Notes: a model not told the origin generated them from the letters alone. 64,000 nucleotides of DNA from Actinospica sp035493475 (GCA_035493475.1 DATJIF010000212.1:25529-89528), one strand, 5' to 3'; numbered from the stretch's first letter, positions 15,482-24,353 are shown. A program made the numbers and translations.

Positions 15482-16690
15482 ATGGGAATCAGAACGATCA
15501 GGATCAGGCGGAGGGCCGCGGTGGCGGTCGCCACGGCGTGCGCGATCGGGGTGGCCGGGATCGTCGTGGCCGCGGCAGCGAACGGGGCGACCCCGGCGCT
15601 CGACCCGGCCGCGCTGCAGAAGGCGATCACCGTGCAGCCGGGCGAGGCGGCCGCCGGGACGGTCGCGCTCGTGCAGGACGGCGGGCAGACGTGGCAGGGC
15701 AGCTCCGGCGACGTACAGACCGGACAGCCGATCGCGGCGGGCGCGCACTTCCGGATCGGCAGCATCAGCAAGACCTTCGAGGCCACGGTGCTGCTGCAAC
15801 TCGTCGGCGAACACCGCGTCGACCTCGACCGGAGCGTGCAGCACTACCTCCCCGGCCTGCTGCCCGCCGACTTCCAGCCGATCACCGTGCGCGAACTGCT
15901 CGACATGACCAGCGGCCTGCCGCAGATCGCCGCCGGCGCCCCCGCCGTGACGAACGACCAGATCATCGACGGGCGCTTCGAGTACCAGACGTTCATGCAG
16001 GTCATCGAGTCCACGCTGCGCCCGAGCGGCCGAGCGTGGCCCGGCCCGGTGTTCGCGCCCGGCACCGAGCAGGCGTACAACTCGCTGAACTACCGGATCA
16101 TCGGCCTGCTCATCGAACGCGTGACCGGCCACTCGTTCGCCGACGAGGTCACCACGCGCGTCCTCGACCCCCTGCACCTCACCGACACCTCGGTCCCCGA
16201 GCGCACGACGACGCTCCCGACCCCCTACCTGCACGGCTACCTGACCGACGATCAGGGCACCGTCGTGGACGTCAGCGACCAGGGCGGCGACCCGTCCAGC
16301 ATGAACTCCACGACCGCCGACCTCGACCGCTTCATCACCGCGCTGTTCGGCGGCCGCCTACTCTCCCCCGCGCTGCTCACGCAGATGTTCGCGCTGCCGC
16401 ACGACGCCCAGGGCGACCTGCTCCCGTACACCGGCAAGGACGGAAACTGCGCGACCGGCCCGCAGAAGGGTGAGGCGTGCTTCGGCCTCGGCATCGGAAG
16501 CGACACGCTGCCCGGCGGCACCGTCCTCTGGGGCAAGACCGGCCAGGACCCCGGCTACTTCACCGCGATGTTCGCGACCCGCGACCTGCAGCACGTCGGC
16601 GTCGTCTCCATCGGCGTGACCGACACGGCCGGAGAAGCCGGACTGGCGACGGCGAACCGACTGGCGGTGGCCGCCTTCCTGACGTCGTAG
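15482..16690 (+). CDS. Secreted serine hydrolase, beta-lactamase / D-Ala-D-Ala carboxypeptidase family
   Basis: A 402-residue protein with an Arg-rich signal sequence (MGIRTIRIRRRAAVAVATA) and a class C-like penicillin-recognising fold. Visible motifs are Ser94-Ile-Ser-Lys97 (SISK, nucleophile and general base), a second motif at Tyr199 that reads YNS rather than the usual YxN, and LWGKTGQ near residue 345 as the KTG triad. Such proteins are DD-peptidases, esterases or peptide hydrolases outside the membrane. It is divergent from the ArsR-type gene, which probably controls it. It converges on the epimerase gene with one base between the stop codons. Confidence 0.87.
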   Translation: MGIRTIRIRRRAAVAVATACAIGVAGIVVAAAANGATPALDPAALQKAITVQPGEAAAGTVALVQDGGQTWQGSSGDVQTGQPIAAGAHFRIGSISKTFEATVLLQLVGEHRVDLDRSVQHYLPGLLPADFQPITVRELLDMTSGLPQIAAGAPAVTNDQIIDGRFEYQTFMQVIESTLRPSGRAWPGPVFAPGTEQAYNSLNYRIIGLLIERVTGHSFADEVTTRVLDPLHLTDTSVPERTTTLPTPYLHGYLTDDQGTVVDVSDQGGDPSSMNSTTADLDRFITALFGGRLLSPALLTQMFALPHDAQGDLLPYTGKDGNCATGPQKGEACFGLGIGSDTLPGGTVLWGKTGQDPGYFTAMFATRDLQHVGVVSIGVTDTAGEAGLATANRLAVAAFLTS

Positions 16691-16691
16691 C

Positions 16692-17618
16692 TCACTTCGT
16701 GACGCGCGGGGCGGCGATCATCTCGGCGATCGCGTCGTCGAGCGGATGCGGCTCGATACCGAACTCCTTGGCGGCGGCGGAGGAGTCGATCACGAACGGC
16801 GCGCGGAACTGGTACTGCGTCTCGCGCAGTTCGCGGACGATCGGATCGGCGAGCCCGCCGAGCCAGAGCACGAACTCAGGCATCGAGGACACGCGCGCCG
16901 CGGGCACTCCGGCGATCGCGCAGGTGCGTTCGCAGAGTTCGCGCATGCTGATCGGCGGGGCGGTCGGCACGTGCCACGGCCGCCCCCACGCCGTCTCGGA
17001 GTCCGCGACGGCGACCAGCGTGCGCGCCACGTCGCCGATGTAGGTCCAGCTGTGCGGCGCGTCCAGCGCGGCGGGCAGGAACGCGCGCTTGCCCGCCAGC
17101 AGCCGGGGCAGCGCGCTGACCGTGAACATCCCCTGCGCGCCCGCGCCGACGTAGTCCGACCCGCGCACCTCGGCCGCCCGCACCTCACCGGCCCGATGCG
17201 CCGCGAGCGCGTCGCCCCACATCCGAGCCCTGACCTGCCCCTTGGCGCCGGCCGAACGCAGCGGCAGCGCCTCCGTCATCACGCCGTCCACCGCGCCGTA
17301 CGCATACAGGTTGCCCACATGCACCAGCCCGGCGCCGCTCGCCTTCGCCGCCGAGAGCATCGAGCTCGCCAACGGCGGCCAGTCCACGAGCCAGCGGTTG
17401 TACGGCGGATTCGCGCAGTTGTAGATCGCCGTCGCGCCCACACATCGCCGAGCGAGCGCGTCGGCGTCGGACGCGTCCATGGCCACCCGCTCCACGCCGG
17501 GATGCTCCGGCCCCGAACCGCTCCGCGTGAGCACCCGCACCTGGTCGCCACGCTCGGCGAGCAGCAGCGCCGTCTTCGTTCCCACCGGTCCGGCACCCAC
17601 GATGACGTGCAAAGACAT
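16692..17618 (-). CDS. NAD-dependent epimerase/dehydratase family protein
   Basis: A 308-residue extended-SDR-like Rossmann protein. The nucleotide motif at the N-terminus is GAGPVGTKTALLLAERG (about residues 7-23). The middle has LVHVGNLYAYG, corresponding to the substrate and Tyr region, although a full YxxxK is not obvious, so catalysis may be non-classical. Ribosome site GGAGGG precedes the ATG at 17618. The gene is divergent from a TetR regulator, with two identical operator-like sequences between them, so it is probably the regulator's target and induced by a small molecule. The exact substrate is unknown. Confidence 0.8.
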   Translation of the reverse strand: MSLHVIVGAGPVGTKTALLLAERGDQVRVLTRSGSGPEHPGVERVAMDASDADALARRCVGATAIYNCANPPYNRWLVDWPPLASSMLSAAKASGAGLVHVGNLYAYGAVDGVMTEALPLRSAGAKGQVRARMWGDALAAHRAGEVRAAEVRGSDYVGAGAQGMFTVSALPRLLAGKRAFLPAALDAPHSWTYIGDVARTLVAVADSETAWGRPWHVPTAPPISMRELCERTCAIAGVPAARVSSMPEFVLWLGGLADPIVRELRETQYQFRAPFVIDSSAAAKEFGIEPHPLDDAIAEMIAAPRVTK

Positions 17619-17653
17619 GATTCAGCCCTCCAGATCGCGTACAGCGTTCCAAT

Positions 17654-17721
17654 TCAAGAACACTGTTCTCTCAACTCCAATGTGCCACCGCCGCCGCCCT
17701 ACGTCAAGAACACTGTTCTCT
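17654..17721. promoter_or_regulatory. Two identical 18-base operator-like sites 50 bp apart
   Basis: TCAAGAACACTGTTCTCT occurs exactly at 17654-17671 and again at 17704-17721. The core AGAACA-C-TGTTCT is palindromic. Spacing is 50 bases centre to centre, about five helical turns, on the same DNA face. It lies in the 143-base gap between the divergent epimerase and TetR genes and is a strong candidate TetR operator pair. A further half-site, TGTTCTC, is at 17734-17740. Confidence 0.7.
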
Positions 17722-17761
17722 GAACGGACGCATGTTCTCGATCTGTGCGAGAATGGCCCTC

Positions 17762-18511
17762 ATGTCAGTGCCACCCCTGCGTGCCCGCCTCCGCGCCGAG
17801 ACGATCGCCGAGATCCGCGCGATCGCCAGGCGACACCTCGCCACCGACGGCGCGAACCTCTCGCTGCGCGCCGTGGCACGCGACGCCGGGCTGGTCCCCT
17901 CCGCCCTCTACCGCTACTTCCCGAGCCGCGATGCGCTGCTGACCGCGCTCATCACCGACGCGTACACCTCGCTCGCCGAGACCGCGCAGGCCGCCGAGGC
18001 CGCCGTGCCCCGCGACGACCTGCCGGGCCGCTTCCTCGCCCTGGCCCACGCCGTGCGCACGTGGGCCCTCGACAACCCGGCCGAGTACGCGCTGATCTAC
18101 GGCAGCCCCGTCCCCGACTACACGGCCCCGCCCGAGACCACCCAGCCGGCGGCTATCGTCGTGCTCGTACTCGTCCACATCCTTTTCGAGTCCATCGCGG
18201 GCGGCCACCGCCCCCGCGTCCCGGCCCGCCCCCTCCCCGCCGAAACCGTCGCCGACCTGCGCCGCCTCATCGACCAAGCCGCCCCTGAAACCCGCCCCGC
18301 GAACTGGACCGACCCCGCCGACCCCACCCCCGAGGCAGCCCTCGCCGTCGGCCTGATGCTCTGGACCCAACTCTTCGGCCTCGTCAGCTTCGAGGTCTTC
18401 GGCCGCCTCGACGACATGATCGAGCACCGCCGCGCCTACTTCGACCACCAGATCCGCACCCTCATCGACCTCGCAGGCCTCGAACCCACCCCCACCGGAG
18501 CCACCCCGTGA
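17762..18511 (+). CDS. TetR-family transcriptional regulator
   Basis: A 249-residue regulator. The HTH is at about residues 8-55 (RAVARDAGLVPSALYRYFPS), and the C-terminal domain has the helical WHG-type pattern (FLALAHAVRTWALDNPAEYA, GLMLWTQLFGLVSFEVFG). ATG 17762 is preferred because GAGAAT ends 7 bases upstream (possible leaderless start); an in-frame ATG at 17732 adds ten unrelated residues. It is divergent from the epimerase gene and overlaps the next gene by four bases (GTGA), so it is co-transcribed with the zinc-ribbon protein. It likely represses itself and the epimerase through the two palindromic sites. Confidence 0.88.
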   Translation: MSVPPLRARLRAETIAEIRAIARRHLATDGANLSLRAVARDAGLVPSALYRYFPSRDALLTALITDAYTSLAETAQAAEAAVPRDDLPGRFLALAHAVRTWALDNPAEYALIYGSPVPDYTAPPETTQPAAIVVLVLVHILFESIAGGHRPRVPARPLPAETVADLRRLIDQAAPETRPANWTDPADPTPEAALAVGLMLWTQLFGLVSFEVFGRLDDMIEHRRAYFDHQIRTLIDLAGLEPTPTGATP

Positions 18512-18897
18512 CCACGACGTTCGGCTGCCCCCACTGCTACGCCGAAGACCTCCCCGCCGCCGACGCGGACGACCACAAGCGCTACGAACTCGACACGAAC
18601 CTCGAGGACGACTCGCACTTCATCGTCAGCATCCTGCGCTGCCGCGCGTGCGGCCAGCACTTCATCTCCATATTCACCGAGTACGTCGACTGGGAGTACA
18701 GCGAGGACGACCAATACCGGACCCTGATGCCCCTCACCGAGCAGGAGGCCGCCGACCTCCGCTCCCGCGCCGCCTCCGTGCACGACGTCGGCGACCTGGG
18801 CCGCACCCGCCGCTACGTCGAAAGCTCCTGGCCCAGCCGCACTGCCAAGACCATCCGCTGGACCTCTGGCGCCTTCGAGGTCCGCGAGGGCCGCTGA
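18508..18897 (+). CDS. Zinc-ribbon-like hypothetical protein
   Basis: A 129-residue cytoplasmic protein with two cysteine pairs, CPHC near residue 7 and CRACG near residue 45, spaced as in zinc ribbons. The rest is acidic, with EYVDWEYSEDDQYRTLMPLT and a Trp-rich tail (SSWPSRTAKTIRWTSGAFEV). The GTG start overlaps the TetR stop codon, which implies translational coupling. Homologues are usually annotated only as hypothetical proteins in actinomycetes; I do not recognise a specific function. Confidence 0.7.
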   Translation: MTTTFGCPHCYAEDLPAADADDHKRYELDTNLEDDSHFIVSILRCRACGQHFISIFTEYVDWEYSEDDQYRTLMPLTEQEAADLRSRAASVHDVGDLGRTRRYVESSWPSRTAKTIRWTSGAFEVREGR

Positions 18898-18939
18898 CGG
18901 CCGAAACCCTCTACACTCCCGCGTGGGAGGGTTAACAAG

Positions 18940-20202
18940 ATGCGGTCTCGATGGTGGTATGCGGGTATTGGCACGGTGGCGGCGGTGGCTGCCATCGGGG
19001 CGTCCATGGCAATAGCCTCGACTGCGGAGGCCACGCCGCCCCGCTCAGTCTCGTACCTCGGCCACACGTTCGCCGTGCCAGCCGGATGGAGCCTCGTCGA
19101 CCTGCGGACGAATCCGACAGCGTGCGTACGCTTCGACGTGCACGCGGTCTACGTGGGAACGCCGTCGACCGAGCAGAAATGTGCGGCGAGCGGCGGGGGC
19201 GCAGTACGCGGCGCGGTACTCATCGCCCCCTCCCCCACCGCGAGAACGGCCCGCGCCACCGACGATTCCGTAGAGCAGCGCATCACGGCCACGCTCCCCG
19301 GAATCGAAATCACCGCGTCGTACGGCAGCGACCGCACCAGTGTGGTCGCACTGCTGACGGCCGCAGGCGTACCCAAGCCCTCCGTCACGTCCGGCGTAAC
19401 GGCGAAGGTGACGCCGATACAGGGTCCTGTGACAGCGAGCCTCGTGGCCACGATGACGGAGAGCTACAGGGGCCTCGGCTTCGACGCGTGCGCTGCTCCG
19501 AGCACCTCGGACATGACCTCGTGGGGCAAGTCGCCGTTCTCCGCGATCGGTGTCTACATCGGTGGCGCGGGACGGGCGTGCACCCAACCGAACCTCACCG
19601 CTTCGTGGGTCTCAACGGAGACGGCGGCCGGCTGGCATCTGCTCCCCCTCTACGTCGGGCCGCAGGTCGCGTACAACACGATCACCAGCGCCGCCGCTCA
19701 AGGCATCTCCAGCGCACAGGACGCAGCAAACCAGGCCTCGTCCTTGGGGATCGGCAAGGGTGCAGTGCTCTACTACGACATGGAGGGCGGCTCGTACACG
19801 ACCGCCGAGTCCGCCACGGCCCAGACCTTCCTGGCCGCGTGGACCACCGAACTGCATACGCTCGGCTACCACTCAGCGGTCTACGGCAGCGAGACCGGCG
19901 CGATCGGCGCCATGACCTCGGACTGGGGCAAGGTGACCGAGCCGGACATCCTCGACGTCGCCAACTGGAACAGCCAGGCCGACGACGATCCGGGCGCCGA
20001 CACCGCCAACCACTGGACCGGCCACCGCGTGCACCAGTTCGAGGGCGACGCCAACGCCACGTACGGCGGCGTCACCATCAACATCGATCAGGACTACTTC
20101 GGCCTGGCCCGCCCCTGCCCGCCGATCACCACCCCCGGCTCCCCCGCACTCCCGCTCTACCGCGAGAACTGCTCCGCCCTACCGATCCCGTCGCACACCT
20201 GA
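18940..20202 (+). CDS. Secreted DUF1906 (Rv2525c-like) glycoside-hydrolase-like protein
   Basis: A 420-residue exported protein; the signal sequence covers about residues 1-32 (GTVAAVAAIGASMAIAST). The C-terminal half (about 185-395) is a DUF1906 TIM barrel: RGLGFDACAAPSTSDMTSWG, GVYIGGAGRACTQPNLT, GAVLYYDMEGGS, VYGSETG and HQFEGDANATYGGVTINIDQ. In this GH25-like family the acidic residues of YYDMEG form the presumed active site; Rv2525c is a TAT-exported cell-envelope protein. The N-terminal part (33-180) is unrelated to known domains. A TACACT -10 box (18912-18917) and GGGAGG ribosome site precede it. Confidence 0.8.
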   Translation: MRSRWWYAGIGTVAAVAAIGASMAIASTAEATPPRSVSYLGHTFAVPAGWSLVDLRTNPTACVRFDVHAVYVGTPSTEQKCAASGGGAVRGAVLIAPSPTARTARATDDSVEQRITATLPGIEITASYGSDRTSVVALLTAAGVPKPSVTSGVTAKVTPIQGPVTASLVATMTESYRGLGFDACAAPSTSDMTSWGKSPFSAIGVYIGGAGRACTQPNLTASWVSTETAAGWHLLPLYVGPQVAYNTITSAAAQGISSAQDAANQASSLGIGKGAVLYYDMEGGSYTTAESATAQTFLAAWTTELHTLGYHSAVYGSETGAIGAMTSDWGKVTEPDILDVANWNSQADDDPGADTANHWTGHRVHQFEGDANATYGGVTINIDQDYFGLARPCPPITTPGSPALPLYRENCSALPIPSHT

Positions 20203-20217
20203 TCGCTGCTATTTGCT

Positions 20218-21249
20218 TCACGGCGTGAGCACGACCTTGCCGCTCACCGTTCCGGACTCGGCCAGGCGCATGGCCTCGACCACCTTGGCCAGCGGAAGTT
20301 CCGCCCCGACCGCCGACGTGATCCGACCGTCGCGCATGGCCAGGAACACCTGCGTGAGATCGGCGCGCAGGCGGGCGCGGAAGCGGGCCTTGGACAGCGA
20401 GCGCCCGGCCCAGACGTTGAAGAAATATGCGTGGCGCCGGTTCGGCAGCGAGTTCCACAGCGTGACGCGGCCGAGGATCTTCAGCACCGGCCACTGCTTC
20501 GAGCCCTCGTCGTCGCGGGTCGAGGCGCTGCCGTAGGAGACGAGCGTGCCGCCGGGCGCGAGCATGTGCCAGGAGTCGATGACGCTGCGGCCGCCGACGT
20601 GGTCGAACACCGCGTCTACCCCGCCCGGCGCGATTTCCCGCACCCGCTCGGCGATGTCCTCGGTCCGGTAGTCGATGGGCGTCACGCCACGTGCGCGCAG
20701 CTCGTCGTGATGCCGCACGGACGCGGTTCCGATCACCCGCACCCCGGCCACATGCGCGAGCTGCACGAGCATCGATCCGACGCCGCCGTTCGCGCCGTGC
20801 ACCAGGATCGTCTGCCCGCTACGCACGCGCGCCTTGCGGTGCAACATTTGCCACGCGGTGATCCCGTTGACCACCGCAGTCTCGGCGTCGGCGGCGCCCA
20901 GGCGCTCCGGCACCTCGACGAGATCGGCGGCCTCAAGCAGCACATGGCTGGCCCACCCCCCGACCTTGGTCAACGCGGCCACACGCGTGCCCAGCAGTCC
21001 ACGATCCACGCCCTCGCCGACCGCCTGCACGACGCCAACGACGTCGTATCCGGGCACGAACGGGAACGGCGGCTGGTCGTAGTAGCGCCCGCGCCGCATC
21101 TGCTGCTCGGCGAAAGAAACGCCGGTCGCCTCCATCCGCACGACAACCTGCCCCGCGGCGGGCCCCGGCACCGGACCGTGCCGCAGCTCGAGTCCCTCGG
21201 GCTCGACCTTGCCGGGCAGCACCACTTCGACGCGCTCTTCGAGTTCCAT
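20218..21249 (-). CDS. Zinc-independent quinone oxidoreductase-like MDR protein
   Basis: A 343-residue medium-chain dehydrogenase/reductase. Cofactor motif HGANGGVGSMLVQLAHVAG (about 149-167) binds NADP(H); the N-terminal GroES-like fold contains GYDVVGVVQAVGEGVD. The catalytic zinc ligands of alcohol dehydrogenases are absent, as in QOR/zeta-crystallin proteins. ATG 21249 has a clear GAGGAG ribosome site, and an upstream in-frame start lacks one. A TetR regulator is encoded just upstream on the same strand, suggesting an electrophile- or quinone-inducible detoxification unit. The substrate is not known. Confidence 0.85.
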   Translation of the reverse strand: MELEERVEVVLPGKVEPEGLELRHGPVPGPAAGQVVVRMEATGVSFAEQQMRRGRYYDQPPFPFVPGYDVVGVVQAVGEGVDRGLLGTRVAALTKVGGWASHVLLEAADLVEVPERLGAADAETAVVNGITAWQMLHRKARVRSGQTILVHGANGGVGSMLVQLAHVAGVRVIGTASVRHHDELRARGVTPIDYRTEDIAERVREIAPGGVDAVFDHVGGRSVIDSWHMLAPGGTLVSYGSASTRDDEGSKQWPVLKILGRVTLWNSLPNRRHAYFFNVWAGRSLSKARFRARLRADLTQVFLAMRDGRITSAVGAELPLAKVVEAMRLAESGTVSGKVVLTP

Positions 21250-21282
21250 GACGGGTCTCCTCACGATGGTTGCGCACACGTG

Positions 21283-21312
21283 GCGCATATGTGTGTGGTT
21301 GAACACTCACTC
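21283..21312. promoter_or_regulatory. Candidate TetR operator upstream of the MDR gene
   Basis: In the gap upstream of the MDR gene, GTGTGTGGTTGAACACTCAC contains imperfect inverted GTGxGTG / CACTCAC halves. A related sequence, TGAGTAATAAACCACTCA, lies at about 21944-21961 in front of the TetR gene. Shared CACTCAC halves suggest that the same regulator binds both; the sites are short and degenerate. Confidence 0.35.
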
Positions 21313-21375
21313 TCGCGCCCGGATAAAACGCGGCCCCGGAGGACCGCGCTCAATCCCGCCGCGCGACTGCTTCGA

Positions 21376-21942
21376 CTAGAAATGCCGAATGTCGACGGTC
21401 AGGGTCCTGGCCCACGGCGCGTCCACTTCCTCGGCCCCGATGGAGACGATGAGGTGGCACAGCATGCCGTTGGCGAAAAACCCCTGCACCTGATGCTCGT
21501 CTCCCCCGGAGGCGCCGCGCACGTACTCCACGACGTGCGCGTACCCCCGGCGGACGGCGTCGCGCACCGCGGGCTCCGACACCGCCGCGGCCTGCGCGTG
21601 CAACTGGATCAGCACCAGGTCGCGGTCGGTGATCAGCTTGGCGTACGCGTCTCCCATGGCGGCGAGCACCACATGCGCCGAACCGCCGTCCGCGTCCGCG
21701 ACGGCCTGCTCGAGGCAGCCGCGGACCTGGACGAAGCAGCGTTCGACGACCGCGACGAACAGCGACTCCTTGTTCGGGAACAGCCGGTAGACGTACGCCT
21801 GCGAGATCCCCGCCTGCTTCGCGACCTCCGTCGTGGTGGTCCCGAAGTACCCGCGCGCCGCGAAGGTGCCGATCGCCGTGCGCAGGACCGTCTCGCGCCG
21901 CTCCTCGGCGGTGGACAGTTGGCGGGTTCGCTCGTTCGTCAT
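21376..21942 (-). CDS. TetR-family transcriptional regulator
   Basis: A 188-residue regulator with a canonical TetR HTH at about residues 15-60 (RETVLRTAIGTFAARGYFGT, EVAKQAGISQAYVYRLFPNK). The C-terminal ligand domain (VRGCLEQAVADADGG to DAPWARTLTVDIRHF) resembles the AcrR-like TetR_C group. It lies 126 bases upstream of the MDR gene on the same strand and probably represses both. CACTCAC-containing repeats occur in front of each gene. No inducer can be deduced. Confidence 0.88.
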   Translation of the reverse strand: MTNERTRQLSTAEERRETVLRTAIGTFAARGYFGTTTTEVAKQAGISQAYVYRLFPNKESLFVAVVERCFVQVRGCLEQAVADADGGSAHVVLAAMGDAYAKLITDRDLVLIQLHAQAAAVSEPAVRDAVRRGYAHVVEYVRGASGGDEHQVQGFFANGMLCHLIVSIGAEEVDAPWARTLTVDIRHF

Positions 21943-22032
21943 ATGAGTAATAAACCACTCACACTTGCCCGCGTCAAGCCCGAGCCCGCCGCGCGCTTCC
22001 GATCTCGCCCATCCTCACTACCTCACCACGAG

Positions 22033-24270
22033 CTACGAGATCCCGAGGGTGACGCTGTTCGACGTGCCGCCACTCGTGGTCACCGACACGCTCGCCGTAG
22101 TACCGGACGCAACCGCCCACTCGTTGCTAGGCCCGGACGGCTCCGGCACCGTGAACGTGATCGACGTGTTGCTCCAGCTGTCGATCGTGAACAGCGCCAG
22201 ATCGACCGGGCCGCCCCAGTTGATGCCGTTGTCGGAGAAGGTGACGTAGCGCCCCGCCTGGGCCGCGCCGAAATTCGTGCCGGTGATGGTGACCTTCGTC
22301 CCGGCCGAGGCGGAGCTCGCAGAGATCGAGGAGATCGCGGGCGCGGACGGGATGTTGGCGACGGTGATGTAGTTCAGATTGATCGCGCCAGTGTCACCGC
22401 TCGTGCGCGCGACAGTGATCAGGTTCGTGCCGCCGGTCAGCGTCACGGTGCCGGAAACCGTGCCCCACGTCGTCCACGCGGTGTCGAGGTTGCCGAAATT
22501 GACGGTGACCGGGGACATCACGACGTTGCCGGACTCGTCGCCGACACCGACGGTCATCGTGCTCGTCGCGCCGGTGCCGTTCGCGTACCGGTACGTGATG
22601 GCGTACGTTCCGGCAGTCGGCGCGTCCACCGCGAAGGTCACCGAGGCACCGGCGTTCGCGGACTGGAGGTTGTCGACGAAGCCCATCGCGGCGTAGCCGG
22701 TGTGGTTGTTGTTGAACATCGCGCCGCCGTTCCAGTTGGCGAACGCGGCCTGGTACGTGTTCACGCTCAGACCGGTCGGCACGACGTGCACGATCTGCGA
22801 GGCGTGCGGGGCCAGCGCCGTGGAAATCTGGCTCTGCCCGGTGGCGGTCGTGCAGGCCCACAGGTCGTACACGGTCGCGGTGCCGCTGAGCCCGAGGTCG
22901 CTGGAGAAGCTGATCGACTTCGTCACGGTGCTGCTGTCGTTCCGGTTGAACAGCGCGACGACCCACGAGCCGTCGGGAAGCTGACCGGCCCAGCGCTCCG
23001 TGTCCCGCGCGCCCGAGTCCGACGAGTAGAAATCGCCGTTGTAGTAGTACGGCTTGCCGACCAGACCCTGCCGGCGCAGGGCGAGGACCGCCGTGTTCTG
23101 CCACAGACTGATGTCGCTGCCGATCGTGTCCACGCGGTCGGTGATCGCGAGCTGCGACCCGGCGACCGTGAACAAGTTGATCGCGGTCTGCCTCTCCGCG
23201 GTGGAGCTGAAGCTGCTCATCGCGAGGAAGTCGCCGTCCAGGATCAGCCCGGTGCGCCCGGACAGGTGCGACCAGCCGGTGAAGCCGCAGAACGGGTTGT
23301 ACCACTGGCTCCAGTCGTTCTGCCAGGTCTGCCGTCCGCCGCTGAGCCAGGACCAGCCGCCGGTCGTCATGTCCGCGTCGATGCGCACCGAGTCGCCGTA
23401 GAGGATCTCGTTCGCGGCGTTGTTGAACAGGTTCGGCATCACGACGCTGACCTCGATGCCGTTGCCCGCCGCCTCCGCGACCCAGGACAGGGCGGTCGCG
23501 TAGTCCGCGCTGCCGTGGTCCACGCCGACGGTGCCGACGTTCGCGTCGTAGCCCGACTCGTACCAGGACCAGAAGTCGGTGCGCAGGAAGGCGACGCCCA
23601 TGTTCTTGAAGTAGTCCACGTAGCCCTGGACGTACTCCTTGGCGCCGTTCGCGCTGACGTTGACCCAGTAGATTTCGTCGTCGGAGTTGAGCACGTCGCC
23701 CGAGGTGACGATGTCGGCGACCGGGATCGACGTGCCCACGACCGTGATCGAGGTGTCCTTGACCGCGCTCGCCGCGACCCACAGCGGGTTGTAGTAGACC
23801 CCGAGCTTCATGCCCAGGCCCGCGAGGTAGCTGACGTAGTAGGCCCAGCCGTTCGTCCACGAGTCGCTGTAGCTGGTGATGTAGCCGTTGGAGTTCGTGG
23901 TCTGCGTGTAGTCGACCCAGCCGTCCGTGCAGCACATCGTGTAGCCGTACGGCGCGAGGTTCTCCGCGACCCACGTGATGTTCTGCTGCCACACGCTCTC
24001 GGTCAGCGTGGCGTTGTTCGTGTAGTTCCAGCTGTACGGCGACCAGTACAGCGGCCCAACCCCAGCGCGCGTGTAGACGCTGTTCCGACTGGTCACCGGC
24101 AAACTAGGCGACCCAGCCGCAGCGAGAGCCACGTCCAGCGGCACGGCCGGCCGAGCACCGACCACACCCCCGTCCCCCGTGCCCCGCCCCGCACCGATCG
24201 CCAACGCCGTCAACGACCCCGCGGCGGCCACTCCAGTACCACGCAGCAGTGCTCGACGGGAGATACTCAT
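22033..24270 (-). CDS. Secreted GH27-type glycoside hydrolase with CBM and IPT/TIG domains (isomalto-dextranase or alpha-galactosidase)
   Basis: A 745-residue exported enzyme with a twin-arginine signal (SRRALLRGTGVAAAGSLTAL). The barrel (about 55-420) contains YGYTMCCTDGWVDY, GMKLGVYYNP, FLRTDFWSWYESGYD (likely nucleophile Asp232) and DSVRIDADMTTGGW (likely acid Asp298 or Asp300), the clan-D arrangement. Residues about 515-640 look like a CBM35/CBM6-type sugar-binding module and about 645-745 an IPT/TIG fold. The opening SRNSVYTRAGVGPLYWSPYS resembles actinobacterial isomalto-dextranases from memory, and a GH13 oligo-1,6-glucosidase with transporter follows, so dextran-type substrates are favoured. 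ATG 24270 has GGAGG; a TTG upstream was rejected. Confidence 0.78.
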   Translation of the reverse strand: MSISRRALLRGTGVAAAGSLTALAIGAGRGTGDGGVVGARPAVPLDVALAAAGSPSLPVTSRNSVYTRAGVGPLYWSPYSWNYTNNATLTESVWQQNITWVAENLAPYGYTMCCTDGWVDYTQTTNSNGYITSYSDSWTNGWAYYVSYLAGLGMKLGVYYNPLWVAASAVKDTSITVVGTSIPVADIVTSGDVLNSDDEIYWVNVSANGAKEYVQGYVDYFKNMGVAFLRTDFWSWYESGYDANVGTVGVDHGSADYATALSWVAEAAGNGIEVSVVMPNLFNNAANEILYGDSVRIDADMTTGGWSWLSGGRQTWQNDWSQWYNPFCGFTGWSHLSGRTGLILDGDFLAMSSFSSTAERQTAINLFTVAGSQLAITDRVDTIGSDISLWQNTAVLALRRQGLVGKPYYYNGDFYSSDSGARDTERWAGQLPDGSWVVALFNRNDSSTVTKSISFSSDLGLSGTATVYDLWACTTATGQSQISTALAPHASQIVHVVPTGLSVNTYQAAFANWNGGAMFNNNHTGYAAMGFVDNLQSANAGASVTFAVDAPTAGTYAITYRYANGTGATSTMTVGVGDESGNVVMSPVTVNFGNLDTAWTTWGTVSGTVTLTGGTNLITVARTSGDTGAINLNYITVANIPSAPAISSISASSASAGTKVTITGTNFGAAQAGRYVTFSDNGINWGGPVDLALFTIDSWSNTSITFTVPEPSGPSNEWAVASGTTASVSVTTSGGTSNSVTLGIS

Positions 24271-24320
24271 CCTCGCTGCCTCCAAAGCCGTGGGCGCACT
24301 CCGCTGTGCGCGCGCTGGTG

Positions 24321-24353
24321 AGTGTGGCCGAGGTAATTTCTCTTGTCAAGAAA
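24321..24353 (-). promoter_or_regulatory. Promoter of the secreted GH27 gene, with overlapping palindrome
   Basis: On the minus strand TTGACA (24349-24344), 17 bases and CACACT (24326-24321). The -35 sits in the palindrome TCTTGTCAAGA (24341-24351), and the extended form TTTCTTGAC reappears at other sugar promoters in this window. It is a likely site for one of the ROK repressors. Confidence 0.5.

Noticed and set aside
18916..18929. Hairpin CTCCC-GCGT-GGGAG that could hide the DUF1906 ribosome site
   Set aside because: The -10 box TACACT lies at 18912-18917, so the left arm is probably not transcribed.
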